Shown here in pieces: positions 21,678 to 30,612 of a stretch of DNA of 64,000 bases. The stretch is from Thalassospira indica (GTDB taxonomy: Bacteria; Pseudomonadota; Alphaproteobacteria; Rhodospirillales; Thalassospiraceae): contig NZ_CP031555.1 in NCBI RefSeq assembly GCF_003403095.1, positions 3,474,001-3,538,000 on the forward strand, given 5' to 3'. Position 1 is the first letter of the stretch. Each line of letters begins with the position of its first letter. Made by a program: the position numbers and the translations under genes. The notes under the pieces were generated by a model. It had not been told where the DNA came from and did no database searches. It worked only from the letters and a program-made list of their open reading frames with translations.

Positions 21678-24600
21678 ATGCCAGAGGGGAAGGGGAACAA
21701 TCGTTTGACGCTGCAACGCCATCACATTGTGCGTTCTCTGGTGGTTATCCTTGCCTATTTCGCAACGGGCTATGCCGGACTGCAACTTCCGTTCTTTGGC
21801 ACAAGTGTTACCCTTGTCTGGCCGCCATCTGGCATCGCAATTGCCGCAATGGTGTTTTGGGGCTGGCGGTATTTCCCGGCAGTATTCATCGGTGCCCTTT
21901 TGGTTAATCTGGCGACGTCGCCGTCGGTGCCAGCGGCCCTGATGATTGCGGCGGGCAATACGCTTGCCGCCGTGTTGCCCGCCCTTTTGATCACGCGCCT
22001 TGCCGGGAATTATCCGCTGGCGCAATTCCGCAGCATGCTGGTTTTCCTTGCGCTGGGCGCGGTATGTGGCCCTGCCATCGCAGCCCTTTTGGGCAGCACC
22101 ACACTCAGCATGATTGTTATTGGCAACTTTGATCAGTTCGGCAAAATCTGGCAGGGCTGGTTCCTGGGCGATCTGGTCGGTGCGATTGTGGTCGGACCAC
22201 TGACCTTGCGCCTGATGAACCGGCAGCCGGTATCCCGATCACTTCAACACTATGGCGAGCTTGCCTTCATCGTCATCGCGGCCATCGTTCTGGCGTCGGC
22301 CGTTCAGACAACGCCGCTGATCTCAAAGCCCGAATATCTGTTTATCTTTGTCTCCGTACCGCTGGTGATCTGGGGGGCGGTGCGCTATGGGCTGCTGGGC
22401 GCGGTTCTGATCAATGCTGTCATCGTTGCCGACATCATCGTCTTTGCCGCCCTTGGCAATAAAACCTTTGTCGGCGTCGGACTGAATACAGGCCTTCGCA
22501 ACCTTTATGGCTATGTCATTGCCATTTCGGTCGGCACCCTGTTTCTGGCTGCGGGCATGGAACGGATTGCCGCGATCACGACGCGAACCCTTGACGGGCG
22601 GCAATCCGAAGATGTCCATCGGTTGCGCCGGACGCTGTCGATCATCATTGGCGTGATCGGGTTTGGTGTCTCGGGGCTGGCATCCTGGTACACCTATACC
22701 CAGCTTGTTGCCGCCGACCGATCATCGACCGACCAGTATCGCCTGGCGTTTGAAGCATCCCTTCGCGAAGAACTTGGCGGGGCCACCGATGCGCTGGTTG
22801 CGGTCCGGACCCTTTTTGATGTGCATGGCAGCGTTTCGGCCAATACCTTTGATGCGATGATTGCCCCATGGGTCAACCGTCGGCCCGGTGTTGCCGCCCT
22901 TGAATGGGCACCGCATGTTGAACGCCGGGCGCGCGGCCTGATTGAAGAAAACGCCGAGCTGCGCGGGGTGACCAATTTCGCCATCCGCGCCCTTGTCGAT
23001 GGCGAACTGCAAACGTCAAGCGAACAGGACACCTATTATCCGGTCTTCTTTGTCTTCCCGCGGTCAGGGAATGAAAAAGTCATCGGCTTTGACATGATGA
23101 GCGAACCTTCGCGCCGACGTGCGCTTGAAACCGCCCTTCAGACCGGCAATGTCACCCTGACCGAGCCGCTCGAACTTGTTCAGGCGAATTCGGCGGTCGT
23201 GACCTCGCTTGCGTTTCTGGCGGTTGAAAACCGTCGGGACCGCACCGGACCACCACTTGGTGTCGCCATCGGGGTGTTGCGCCTGACCGACATGATCAGC
23301 CGGGCGGCACGGATAGCACGCATTCCGCTGGATTTTGAAATCCATCTTGCGGACCTGAAATCGAAGTCGGACAGAAAACTTATCTATTCCAATCGGTTAG
23401 ACAACTATGCGATCGAGCACATTCGAGAGGAATTTGAAAAACCGTTCAACCCGAATGTTTCGAATTTCACGTTTGGCTATCGCGACTGGACGATTGTGCT
23501 GCATCCCTCGGAACGCGGCTTTGGCACGCTGCTTTATTGGCAGCCATGGGCGATCTTTGTGTTTGGCAGCACGGTCAGCATTCTGCTTTTGATCTATCTG
23601 CGGTCGCTGAACCGCACCGAAAAACACATCGTCAATCTGGTCAAAACCCGAACCCGCGAACTTGAAGATGCCCGCGCATCTGCCGAAAACGCCATGAACC
23701 GGGCCCAGCAGGCTGATCGGGCCAAATCGGAATTCATCGCCCATATGAGCCACGAATTCCGCTCCCCGATGACATCCATTTTGGGCTATGCCCAGCTTGC
23801 CAGTGACAGTCTGGACAAAGATGCCAATACCGAAACGCTGCGCAGCTACCTGTCGACCATTCGCGGGGCCGGTCGCCATGTCCTGTCGCTGATTGGGGAC
23901 ATTCTTGATATCTCCAAGATCGAGGCCGGCAAGCTTGTGCTGGAAGAAAACCCGTTTGACCTTCATCACATCTGCGAAGAAGTTGTTTCGATGATGCTGG
24001 TCCCGGCACGCGCGCAGGAAAGCACGCTTCAACTTGATATTGATCCGGAACTGCCGCGCCATGTCATTGGCGATCCGGTGCGGCTCAAACAGGTGCTGAC
24101 CAACCTTGTTTCCAATGCCATCAAGTTTACCAAACGCGGCAAGGTTCTTGTTCTGGTGCAGGCACGCGATATCACCGAAGATGCTGTTTCCTTCCGCATT
24201 TCGGTGCGCGATGAAGGGATCGGCATTGCACAAAACAAGCTCGAAGCCATCTTTGATGCCTTCACACAGGCCGATACCACCACGACCCGCCGTTACGGTG
24301 GCACGGGACTTGGCCTGACAATTTGTCAGCGCATGGTTCAGGCGATGGGCGGCCGGGTGCAAGTCGAAAGCCAGGAAGGCAAAGGCAGTCATTTCTGGTT
24401 TGACCTGACCCTGCCACGCAGCAGCAAAACCGACGTTGCCCAGCAGGAAGGACAAACCGCAAACACGGACGACGCCCGGTCTGAAAAGGCCGAGGCGGCC
24501 GATCCGGGCACATGGAACCTGCTTTTGATTGAGGACATCGAAATCAACCGCATCCTTGCCCAGAAACTGCTGGAAGCACAGGGGCATACGATTAGCACGG

Positions 24601-24923
24601 CTGCTGACGGGCAGATTGCGCTTGATATTCTTGCCGGTGCCGATTTCGATGCGGTTCTGATGGATCTTCACATGCCGGTTCTTGATGGCATCGAGGCCAC
24701 CCGGCGTATCCGCGCCTTTGACGATCCGGTCAAGGCGACCATTCCGGTGCTTGCCCTGACCGCGGACATATCAAACGACAATCTCGAAAACTTTCACGAG
24801 ACCGGCTTTGATGCCTATTGCACCAAGCCGCTTGATATCGCGATGATTGACGCTGAACTGGCCCGCCTCATTCACCGCAAATTTGACGCCCGCCTGGCGC
24901 GAAACGACACGCCCGCAACCTGA
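21678..24923 (+). CDS. MASE1-CHASE hybrid sensor histidine kinase
   Basis: A 1081-residue hybrid kinase. About eight membrane helices (residues 15-300) form a MASE1 domain (opening TGYAGLQLPFFGTSVTLVWP). A periplasmic CHASE domain follows (about 345-610, GATDALVAVRTLFDVHGSVS, GVAALEWAPHVER), closed by a membrane helix near 630. The HisKA domain carries the phospho-accepting His692 (IAHMSHEFRSPM). The ATPase domain has N-box LTNLVSNAIKF and G-boxes DEGIGIA and GGTGLGLTI. A C-terminal receiver domain has Asp996 in VLMDLHMPVLDG. Signal and target are unknown. It stands alone and converges on the inositol monophosphatase gene with a 12-base gap. Confidence 0.92.
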   Translation: MPEGKGNNRLTLQRHHIVRSLVVILAYFATGYAGLQLPFFGTSVTLVWPPSGIAIAAMVFWGWRYFPAVFIGALLVNLATSPSVPAALMIAAGNTLAAVLPALLITRLAGNYPLAQFRSMLVFLALGAVCGPAIAALLGSTTLSMIVIGNFDQFGKIWQGWFLGDLVGAIVVGPLTLRLMNRQPVSRSLQHYGELAFIVIAAIVLASAVQTTPLISKPEYLFIFVSVPLVIWGAVRYGLLGAVLINAVIVADIIVFAALGNKTFVGVGLNTGLRNLYGYVIAISVGTLFLAAGMERIAAITTRTLDGRQSEDVHRLRRTLSIIIGVIGFGVSGLASWYTYTQLVAADRSSTDQYRLAFEASLREELGGATDALVAVRTLFDVHGSVSANTFDAMIAPWVNRRPGVAALEWAPHVERRARGLIEENAELRGVTNFAIRALVDGELQTSSEQDTYYPVFFVFPRSGNEKVIGFDMMSEPSRRRALETALQTGNVTLTEPLELVQANSAVVTSLAFLAVENRRDRTGPPLGVAIGVLRLTDMISRAARIARIPLDFEIHLADLKSKSDRKLIYSNRLDNYAIEHIREEFEKPFNPNVSNFTFGYRDWTIVLHPSERGFGTLLYWQPWAIFVFGSTVSILLLIYLRSLNRTEKHIVNLVKTRTRELEDARASAENAMNRAQQADRAKSEFIAHMSHEFRSPMTSILGYAQLASDSLDKDANTETLRSYLSTIRGAGRHVLSLIGDILDISKIEAGKLVLEENPFDLHHICEEVVSMMLVPARAQESTLQLDIDPELPRHVIGDPVRLKQVLTNLVSNAIKFTKRGKVLVLVQARDITEDAVSFRISVRDEGIGIAQNKLEAIFDAFTQADTTTTRRYGGTGLGLTICQRMVQAMGGRVQVESQEGKGSHFWFDLTLPRSSKTDVAQQEGQTANTDDARSEKAEAADPGTWNLLLIEDIEINRILAQKLLEAQGHTISTAADGQIALDILAGADFDAVLMDLHMPVLDGIEATRRIRAFDDPVKATIPVLALTADISNDNLENFHETGFDAYCTKPLDIAMIDAELARLIHRKFDARLARNDTPAT

Positions 24924-24935
24924 TGCGCAGCCAGC

Positions 24936-25745
24936 CTAACGGCTGATACCGGTCATGGATTTAAGTTCTTCGGCGACATTGGGGCCCGCTGTCAGGATCG
25001 GCGCGCCTTTTTCAAGCGCATCGGGGGCGCCCAGATAATCATTGGCCCAACCGCCGGCTTCCTGCATCAGAAGGATCCCGGCCAGACAATCCCACGGATT
25101 GATATGCGGTTCGTAATAGCCGATCATCCGCCCGGCTGCGGCATAGGCCATCGAAAGTGCGCCCGATCCGTTCCGCATAAAGATGCCCTTGCGATCCAAC
25201 AAATCCTTGATAAAGGGCATGATCGCGTCACCTGTCGTGCGATGGGACATGCCAAGCCCCATCACGCCGTCACCGACGGTTTTGGCCTCACTGGCCTTGA
25301 TCGGCTCGCCATTGGCAAGCGCACCTTGACCGCGACGGGCACTGAACAACTCCTTGCCACACGGCTGATAGATCAGGGCGATCTCGATCTTTCCCTTGAC
25401 GACAAGGGCGATGGAAATGCACCAGCTTGGCATCTGATTGACAAAGCACGCCGTGCCATCAATCGGGTCAATCACCCACAGGCAATCATTGTCGCCCTTC
25501 TCGATGCCCATTTCCTCGCCAAGGAAGCCGTCCTCGGGAAAGGTGTCGGCGATCTGATCACGAATGATCGCCTCGACATTCTTGTCGGCAATACTGACCA
25601 TATCGAGCGGGTTTTCCTTGGCCTCGACCTCAAGATCGCCAGCACTGCCGTCGAAATATTCCATCGCCCGCTTTCCGGCAGAGCGGATGACGTCACGGGC
25701 ATGTTCGAACCGCGCGTCGAGATCAAGTTTGACGTCATCACCCAT
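24936..25745 (-). CDS. Inositol monophosphatase family protein
   Basis: A 269-residue Mg-dependent phosphatase of the IMPase/FBPase superfamily. Metal-binding motifs are FLGEEMG (GEE, about residue 75), WVIDPIDGTACFVNQMP (DPIDGT, about 90) and NPWDCLAGILLMQEAGG (WD, about 218). The fold and length are complete. The family dephosphorylates inositol phosphates, PAP or histidinol phosphate; the sequence alone does not choose. Cytoplasmic. The Cys in TACF replaces the more usual Asn of GTxNF. Confidence 0.88.
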   Translation of the reverse strand: MGDDVKLDLDARFEHARDVIRSAGKRAMEYFDGSAGDLEVEAKENPLDMVSIADKNVEAIIRDQIADTFPEDGFLGEEMGIEKGDNDCLWVIDPIDGTACFVNQMPSWCISIALVVKGKIEIALIYQPCGKELFSARRGQGALANGEPIKASEAKTVGDGVMGLGMSHRTTGDAIMPFIKDLLDRKGIFMRNGSGALSMAYAAAGRMIGYYEPHINPWDCLAGILLMQEAGGWANDYLGAPDALEKGAPILTAGPNVAEELKSMTGISR

Positions 25746-25931
25746 CTTCTTTTCCTTTCAAAGCGGAAAGCGTCTCAAAATCACCTATCTATAGAAAAAC
25801 CTATCCCATAACTGCTTGCAAGGTTTCATGACATTTCAAAGGCACTAATTCGGTGATGTTTTCTTTGACCATTTGATTGCAAAAATCCTATGCTAGGCAG
25901 CGCTAATGAACCGCCCCACAGGAGTACAAAA

Positions 25932-26807
25932 ATGGGTCACGCCGCCACCGATAGCACCGTTACAAACTGGACCTGGTATCAGGGCCAATGGCACGAAGGG
26001 AACCCCAACATCATGGGGCCGCAAACCCATGGTTTCTGGATGGCCTCGACCGTGTTTGATGGTGCACGCCGCATGAATGGCAAAATGCCGGACCTTTATC
26101 CGCATTGTGCGCGTGTGATCCGCTCGGCCGAGCTGATGGGCCTGAAACCGACGATCACCACCGAGGAAATCGTCGCACTGGTCAAGGAAGGCGTTCAAAA
26201 GTTCGATCCCAAACTGGCGCTTTACATCAAACCGCTGGTGTTTGGCGGCGAAGGCTTCATCGCGCCCACGCCGGAAAGCGCGCAGTTTGTGCTGTGCATT
26301 TCGATCAGTGAAATGCCAGAAGCCATTCAGACCGGCTTTAGTGCCCGCAAATCAAGCTTCCGCCGCCCGTCTCCGGAAAGCGCGCCGACCGAGGCCAAGG
26401 CATCCTGCCTGTATCCCAATGTCGGCCGCGCGGTGACCGAGGCCACCAGTTCGGGCTTTGACACCGGCGTGATGCTTGATCCGATCGGCAATGTTGCCGA
26501 GTTTTCCTATGCCAACCTGTTCTTTGCCAAGGACGGCACGGTCTTTACCCCGGCGATCAATGGCACGTTCCTCAATGGCCTGACCCGTCAGCGCGTGATC
26601 AAGCTTCTGCGTGAGGACGGCGTTGATGTGGTGGAGAAGACCTGCAAATACGAAGAACTCGAAACCGCTGACGAGATCTTTGGCACCGGCAACTATTACA
26701 AGGTCGCCCCGTGCGTCAAACTGGATGACCGCAATCTGCAGCCCGGCCCGATCACGCGGCGTGCGCAGGACCTTTACACGGCCTTTGTCGCCGCCAGCGA
26801 AGACTGA
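25932..26807 (+). CDS. Branched-chain amino acid aminotransferase (class IV)
   Basis: About 291 residues from ATG 25932 (CAGGAG upstream). It is a fold-type IV PLP enzyme. WTWYQGQWHEGNPNIMGPQTHGFW and STVFDGARRM open it. The probable PLP-lysine is in EAKASCLYPNVGRA (about residue 161). GNVAEFSYANLFFAKDG and NGTFLNGLTRQRVI form the phosphate-binding side. It transfers the amino group between Leu/Ile/Val and 2-oxoglutarate; a related D-amino-acid or lyase activity is possible in this group, so the substrate is not certain. A strong terminator follows. Confidence 0.88.
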   Translation: MGHAATDSTVTNWTWYQGQWHEGNPNIMGPQTHGFWMASTVFDGARRMNGKMPDLYPHCARVIRSAELMGLKPTITTEEIVALVKEGVQKFDPKLALYIKPLVFGGEGFIAPTPESAQFVLCISISEMPEAIQTGFSARKSSFRRPSPESAPTEAKASCLYPNVGRAVTEATSSGFDTGVMLDPIGNVAEFSYANLFFAKDGTVFTPAINGTFLNGLTRQRVIKLLREDGVDVVEKTCKYEELETADEIFGTGNYYKVAPCVKLDDRNLQPGPITRRAQDLYTAFVAASED

Positions 26808-26853
26808 TCGCACTTTACACTTCACTTTGCACTGTGCACATGATCGACAGACA

Positions 26854-26881
26854 AACGGCCCGGATATCCGGGCCGTTTTTT
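26854..26881 (+). terminator. Rho-independent terminator after the aminotransferase
   Basis: AACGGCCCGG (26854-26863) pairs perfectly with CCGGGCCGTT (26868-26877) across a 4-base loop and runs into TTTTTT. It also lies between two convergent genes. Confidence 0.9.
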
Positions 26882-26900
26882 GTTCCGTCAGAACGCCTTC

Positions 26901-27488
26901 TTACTGCGTCAGGGCTCGGGGCGCACTATTGCCCGCCACATACGGATATTGCGCAAAGATCGACGCCACCGCAGCCCGCACCGTTTCATTCGGGGCTTCG
27001 CGAAGCGAACTGGTCACCCGCGAAACAGCTGTGCCTTCCCAGACCATCTGACGGGTCTGGCGGTCAACCAGATCAATGCTCAGCGTGCCTTCGGTGTAGC
27101 TATCGACATAGCCCGGTTCGACATAGCCCGGCCAACCAACATACATGCCACTGCGATAGCCATAATAGCCGCCCATATAGACCGGCGGTGAGGAGCGTGT
27201 CTTTTCCTCGGTCTTGAGATGGAAATTGATCAAAAGGTCAGGGTTATGGATATCAAGCTGATAGCCGCGCGACACCATAGCGGTGTTGATCGCATCCTCT
27301 ATCCGCTGGCCCGACAGGGTCTGATATTGCGCCTCGGCATTCTTGCCGGCCCCTTCGACAAAGGCGAATGTCTGATACTGTCCAAAATCGGCCGCCGGAT
27401 CAGCATCGGTATAGATGCGCGGACCTGTGGCACAGGCCGTCAGGACCGTTGCCATCATTGCCACCAGCACAAGTTTCATCTTCGTCAT
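26901..27488 (-). CDS. DUF4136 outer-membrane lipoprotein
   Basis: A 195-residue protein with a lipoprotein signal (VLVAMMATVLTACATG, lipid-modified Cys19). It shows the DUF4136 pattern: DADPAADFGQYQTFAFV, then QRIEDAINTAMVSRGYQLDIHNPDLLINFH, a Gly/Tyr-rich insert (YMGGYYGYRSGMYVGWPGYV), then EGTLSIDLVDRQTRQMVWEGTA. Family function is unknown; members are cell-envelope proteins. Ribosome site AGGACA precedes ATG 27488. Confidence 0.88.
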   Translation of the reverse strand: MTKMKLVLVAMMATVLTACATGPRIYTDADPAADFGQYQTFAFVEGAGKNAEAQYQTLSGQRIEDAINTAMVSRGYQLDIHNPDLLINFHLKTEEKTRSSPPVYMGGYYGYRSGMYVGWPGYVEPGYVDSYTEGTLSIDLVDRQTRQMVWEGTAVSRVTSSLREAPNETVRAAVASIFAQYPYVAGNSAPRALTQ

Positions 27489-27624
27489 TGCCCGTGTCCT
27501 TTAGTTTGAAATGTTTGCCGGACCAACTGCGACACGCATCGGGTGAATGCGCCAAACCCCTAATGCATCATCAGAAAATGCGTAAATAATGGCAATCAAC
27601 TTTTAGGGGAAAAACAACCGGGGT

Positions 27625-28209
27625 TTAGCCAAGCAGATCTTTGGCCAGTGCGCGCAGTTCATTGATCTCATCATCAAGAATGGCCCGATCTCCCATGCTA
27701 TGGGCCAGAATAATCGCACCTTGCCAGCGCAGGATGATCTGACGCCCGGTCCTTGTGGCCGTTCTGTGATCTACCCCGCCTTCTTCAAGCTGATCGGCAA
27801 CCCAGTTGATCAGGGCCTCAAACACCGCCTGGCCGGTTCTGCGCGACGAGGCAAAGTCCGCATCATTGGGCATATCAAGCATCAGTCTTGCCAACGGGCA
27901 GCCATGACTGACCCGGCGCGGGGTCATGGCATCAAGATAATCAAAGAACTTCGCCAACCGATCCGCGACCGAACGCGACGTCGAGATACTTTCCAGAAGC
28001 GGGACAAACTCCCCTTCCATGGTTTCCAGTGCCGCCAGGGCGAGATCATGTTTCTTGGGAAAGCGGTAAAACACACCACCTGCAGGTAATCCGGCCTCGG
28101 TCGCAACTGCCTGAATGGTGGCGGCGTGATAGCCATCGCGCCAGATCACATTCATCGCCGCACGGGCAAGCTTTTGTCGCTTTTGCTCGGAACTCAGCTT
28201 GGTGGCCAT
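27625..28209 (-). CDS. TetR/AcrR-family regulator
   Basis: A 194-residue TetR-type repressor. The N-terminal HTH (about 10-55) reads KLARAAMNVIWRDGYHAATIQ, VATEAGLPAGGVFYRFPKKHDL. The C-terminal domain is helical with CPLARLMLDMPN, a stretch seen in redox- or quinone-type TetR proteins (Cys near residue 103). A near-perfect 30-base palindrome directly upstream (28220-28249) is the obvious operator and places both this gene and the divergent membrane-protein gene (28416) under its likely control. Confidence 0.88.
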   Translation of the reverse strand: MATKLSSEQKRQKLARAAMNVIWRDGYHAATIQAVATEAGLPAGGVFYRFPKKHDLALAALETMEGEFVPLLESISTSRSVADRLAKFFDYLDAMTPRRVSHGCPLARLMLDMPNDADFASSRRTGQAVFEALINWVADQLEEGGVDHRTATRTGRQIILRWQGAIILAHSMGDRAILDDEINELRALAKDLLG

Positions 28210-28219
28210 GGATACCTCA

Positions 28220-28249
28220 ACAGATAAGTCAGTTCACTAACTTATCTGT
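28220..28249. promoter_or_regulatory. TetR operator: 10-bp inverted repeat
   Basis: ACAGATAAGT (28220-28229) and ACTTATCTGT (28240-28249) match perfectly. The inner 10 bases extend the symmetry with two mismatches. It begins 11 bases from the tetR start codon. Confidence 0.8.
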
Positions 28250-28415
28250 CAAATATTATGTTCCTGTTAACTGCGCAGTTTAGGTGCCCTTTCGATGCCT
28301 TAGTCCGCCTTTAGGCATACCGAGAAATTTGAAAGCATCGCACATCGCGTGTATCACTGATCCATCGGACACACGCCAAAACCGCACAAGAGCAACAACA
28401 CACTCCGGAGCCACA

Positions 28416-29471
28416 GTGAAAAATAATCAATTCACCCTTGCCGATATCCGAAATGCGGTATCGGCCGGCGTGCTCAGCGAAGAGGCCTTTGCAAGGCTCG
28501 AAGGCTACCTTTCCGAACAAGCACAAGAGTCGCCTGAAACAGAAAAATTCACGCTGTTTCGCGGCATGAATGACATCTTCATCGCGCTTGGCATATGCGC
28601 ACTGACCATCGGCTGGTTCGTTCTGTGGGGCCTGCTTGCCAATGGCCCGGCATTCTGGATCGCGCCACCGCTTGCCATGATCGCCTATGTCGCGCTGGCG
28701 GAATATATCGCAGGCAAGCTCAAGGCGTCCCTGCCCTCGATCGCGATTATGGCCGCCCTTGGCGCAACGCTGATGATCTATGCAGTGGCGATTTACATGT
28801 CGCTTGCCGGGCCTGCCGGGCAGTTGTCCGATCTTGATACGGTGATTGATTTCGGGCAGCGGTCGATGAATGTGCTGGTGTTTGTCGCCATCATCGGCTT
28901 TGCCTTCCAGCTGGGCTTCTTCCTGCGTTATCGCCTGCCGGTATCGTTTGCGCTGATTGCTGCTGGCCTCGTTGGCGTTTTCTGGTCTGCCTTGATGGCG
29001 ACCTTCGGCCCGGCGGCAGAACCTTATATCCCCTATCTGATCACGGCCACGGGCATCTTGTTGCTGGCCCTTGCGATCTTTATCGACAGCCGCGATCCCA
29101 AGCGGATCAATGGTTGGGCGGAATGTGCGTTCTGGCTTTATGTGTTTGGCGCACCGCTGACCATCCATTCGATTGCCGCAACGTTCGAGGCCGCCGCCCT
29201 TGCGATGATCCCGGTAATTATCATTGCCATGGTGCTGTCGCTGATCCTGGATCGTCGGTCGCCGATCATCAGTGGCCTGATCTATGTCGGTTATCTGTTG
29301 CAATCCGGGTTCGAGGGCGCGGCAATTGATCCGTCCATGACCATTGTTCTGGTCTGCTTCATTGTTGGCGGGCTGGTGATGGCATTCGGGGTGGGTTGGC
29401 AACGTGCGCGCCATGTGCTTCTGGCGCCGTTTGAAGATCATCCGCTGCGGCGTTACCTGCCGCCAAGCTGA
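28416..29471 (+). CDS. DUF2157-like polytopic membrane protein
   Basis: About 351 residues from GTG 28416 (CGGAG upstream); the longer frame from 28284 would cross the promoter region. The cytoplasmic N-terminus (about 1-55) has LADIRNAVSAGVLSEEAFARLEGYL. About ten membrane helices follow. The final segment has RARHVLLAPFEDHPLRRYLPPS. The N-terminal helical domain plus many TM segments is the DUF2157 layout, function unknown. It is divergent from the TetR gene and probably regulated by it. A terminator follows. Confidence 0.72.
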   Translation: MKNNQFTLADIRNAVSAGVLSEEAFARLEGYLSEQAQESPETEKFTLFRGMNDIFIALGICALTIGWFVLWGLLANGPAFWIAPPLAMIAYVALAEYIAGKLKASLPSIAIMAALGATLMIYAVAIYMSLAGPAGQLSDLDTVIDFGQRSMNVLVFVAIIGFAFQLGFFLRYRLPVSFALIAAGLVGVFWSALMATFGPAAEPYIPYLITATGILLLALAIFIDSRDPKRINGWAECAFWLYVFGAPLTIHSIAATFEAAALAMIPVIIIAMVLSLILDRRSPIISGLIYVGYLLQSGFEGAAIDPSMTIVLVCFIVGGLVMAFGVGWQRARHVLLAPFEDHPLRRYLPPS

Positions 29472-29482
29472 TTTAAAACTTT

Positions 29483-29519
29483 GAGGCCAGCACATTCATG
29501 CTGGCCTCATTCGTTTTTG
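29483..29519 (+). terminator. Terminator after the membrane-protein gene
   Basis: GAGGCCAGCA (29483-29492) pairs with TGCTGGCCTC (29499-29508), followed by ATTCGTTTTTG. The T tract runs into the stop codon of the convergent proline dehydrogenase gene (29520-29522). Confidence 0.78.
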
Positions 29520-30476
29520 TTATCGATGAAGTCCCGACTTCATCAAAAGCGACAGGTTGCGCGGGTTTTCCCCCACCCGGCGCCAGGCATAGGCCCACCA
29601 GTCCTTGCCAAACGGCGCATACAGCCGCAGGCGATACCCCGCCGCAACCAGTTCACGTTGCAACGGCTGATTAACGCCATAAAGCATCTCAAACTCGAAC
29701 TGATCGCGCGCCCAGCCATTGTCATCAGCAAGCGTCGCGATCTTGAGCACCAATTCGCGATGGTGACTGCCAAAGACCGGGAAAAACCCGCTTTGCTTGG
29801 CGGCATCTGACAACATCAGCCCGGCCAGTTTCAGATAATTGGCATCAATCTGGTCACGCTCGGTAAACGATACGCTTGCCGGTGGGGCCATTGCCCCCTT
29901 GACCAGACGCACCATCGCCCCGCGTGCAATCATGTCGTTCAGATCAGATTCCGTCCGATGCAAACGGGCCTGAAGGGTTTGGGCAACCGGCACACCAGCC
30001 GTCGCCAACCGATGGTGCAGCGCCAGCGTGTCATCAATCATGTCGAAATCTTCCATATCGATCATAAGCCGGATGGTTTGGGATGAGTTTGCCTGTGCTG
30101 CAATATCGCGGATCTTGTTTGCGATCTCGTCGACATGTTTGGTCAGGACCGCCTCGCCCTGCATATAGCCCAGCTGCGACGGATCAATCGACACATGCAC
30201 ATCCAGTCCAGACATATCGAGGCTTGGCATCACAAAGCCAAGCTGATCGACCGTTTCACGGACCTGGGTGATATCTTCGACATATTCACCAAGATAAAAG
30301 CTTGAAATCCGGATACCTTGTGCCGCCAGCGCATTTGCCCGCGAAACATGGCCAGTGCCGTCGTTCGCACTGACAAACTGCGCGGCCAGTCCGGTCTTGC
30401 GTCCAATCGCCTCGCCAAGGGTGCGAAGCGGTTTGGAGCATGCAACCGCGATCATTGATTTTTGCCAAAATCCCAT
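29520..30476 (-). CDS. Proline dehydrogenase family protein
   Basis: About 318 residues from ATG 30476. It has the PRODH beta/alpha-barrel signature, clearest at the C-terminus: FEFEMLYGVNQPLQRELVAAGYRLRLYAPFGKDWWAYAWRRVGENPRN (FAD and substrate Arg pair in RRVGENP). RLVKGAMAPP and LMIDMEDFDMIDDT are earlier barrel motifs. It should oxidise proline to pyrroline-5-carboxylate and pass electrons to quinone. It is a stand-alone short form, not the PutA fusion. The start is chosen by AAGGA upstream and the usual length of monofunctional PRODH (about 300). Confidence 0.85.
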   Translation of the reverse strand: MGFWQKSMIAVACSKPLRTLGEAIGRKTGLAAQFVSANDGTGHVSRANALAAQGIRISSFYLGEYVEDITQVRETVDQLGFVMPSLDMSGLDVHVSIDPSQLGYMQGEAVLTKHVDEIANKIRDIAAQANSSQTIRLMIDMEDFDMIDDTLALHHRLATAGVPVAQTLQARLHRTESDLNDMIARGAMVRLVKGAMAPPASVSFTERDQIDANYLKLAGLMLSDAAKQSGFFPVFGSHHRELVLKIATLADDNGWARDQFEFEMLYGVNQPLQRELVAAGYRLRLYAPFGKDWWAYAWRRVGENPRNLSLLMKSGLHR

Positions 30477-30561
30477 ATCATTCAATTCCTTGCTGGTGAC
30501 GCAAAGCACCGCCATAACCGGTCTGATCGGCAAATTATTGAATGATATGACCCAAAAAGCA

Positions 30562-30589
30562 AAACGGCCCGCCAAAGGCGAGCCGTTTT
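30562..30589 (-). terminator. Terminator after lysK
   Basis: On the minus strand AAACGGCTCGCC (30578-30589) pairs with GGCGGGCCGTTT (30562-30573) with one mismatch, followed by TGCTTTTTGG. The plus strand also runs into TTTTT, so it may work both ways. Confidence 0.75.
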
Positions 30590-30612
30590 TACATGTATCT
30601 GATCGCGCCGTC

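Noticed and set aside
23397..24671. Minus-strand 424-codon frame inside the hybrid kinase gene
   Set aside because: It lies opposite HisKA/ATPase/CHASE coding sequence with clear motifs. Its translation shows no domain and no ribosome site.
28311..29495. Minus-strand 394-codon frame opposite the DUF2157-like gene
   Set aside because: Composition is Gln/Arg/Asp-rich antisense of membrane helices; the plus-strand frame has the membrane pattern, RBS and terminator.
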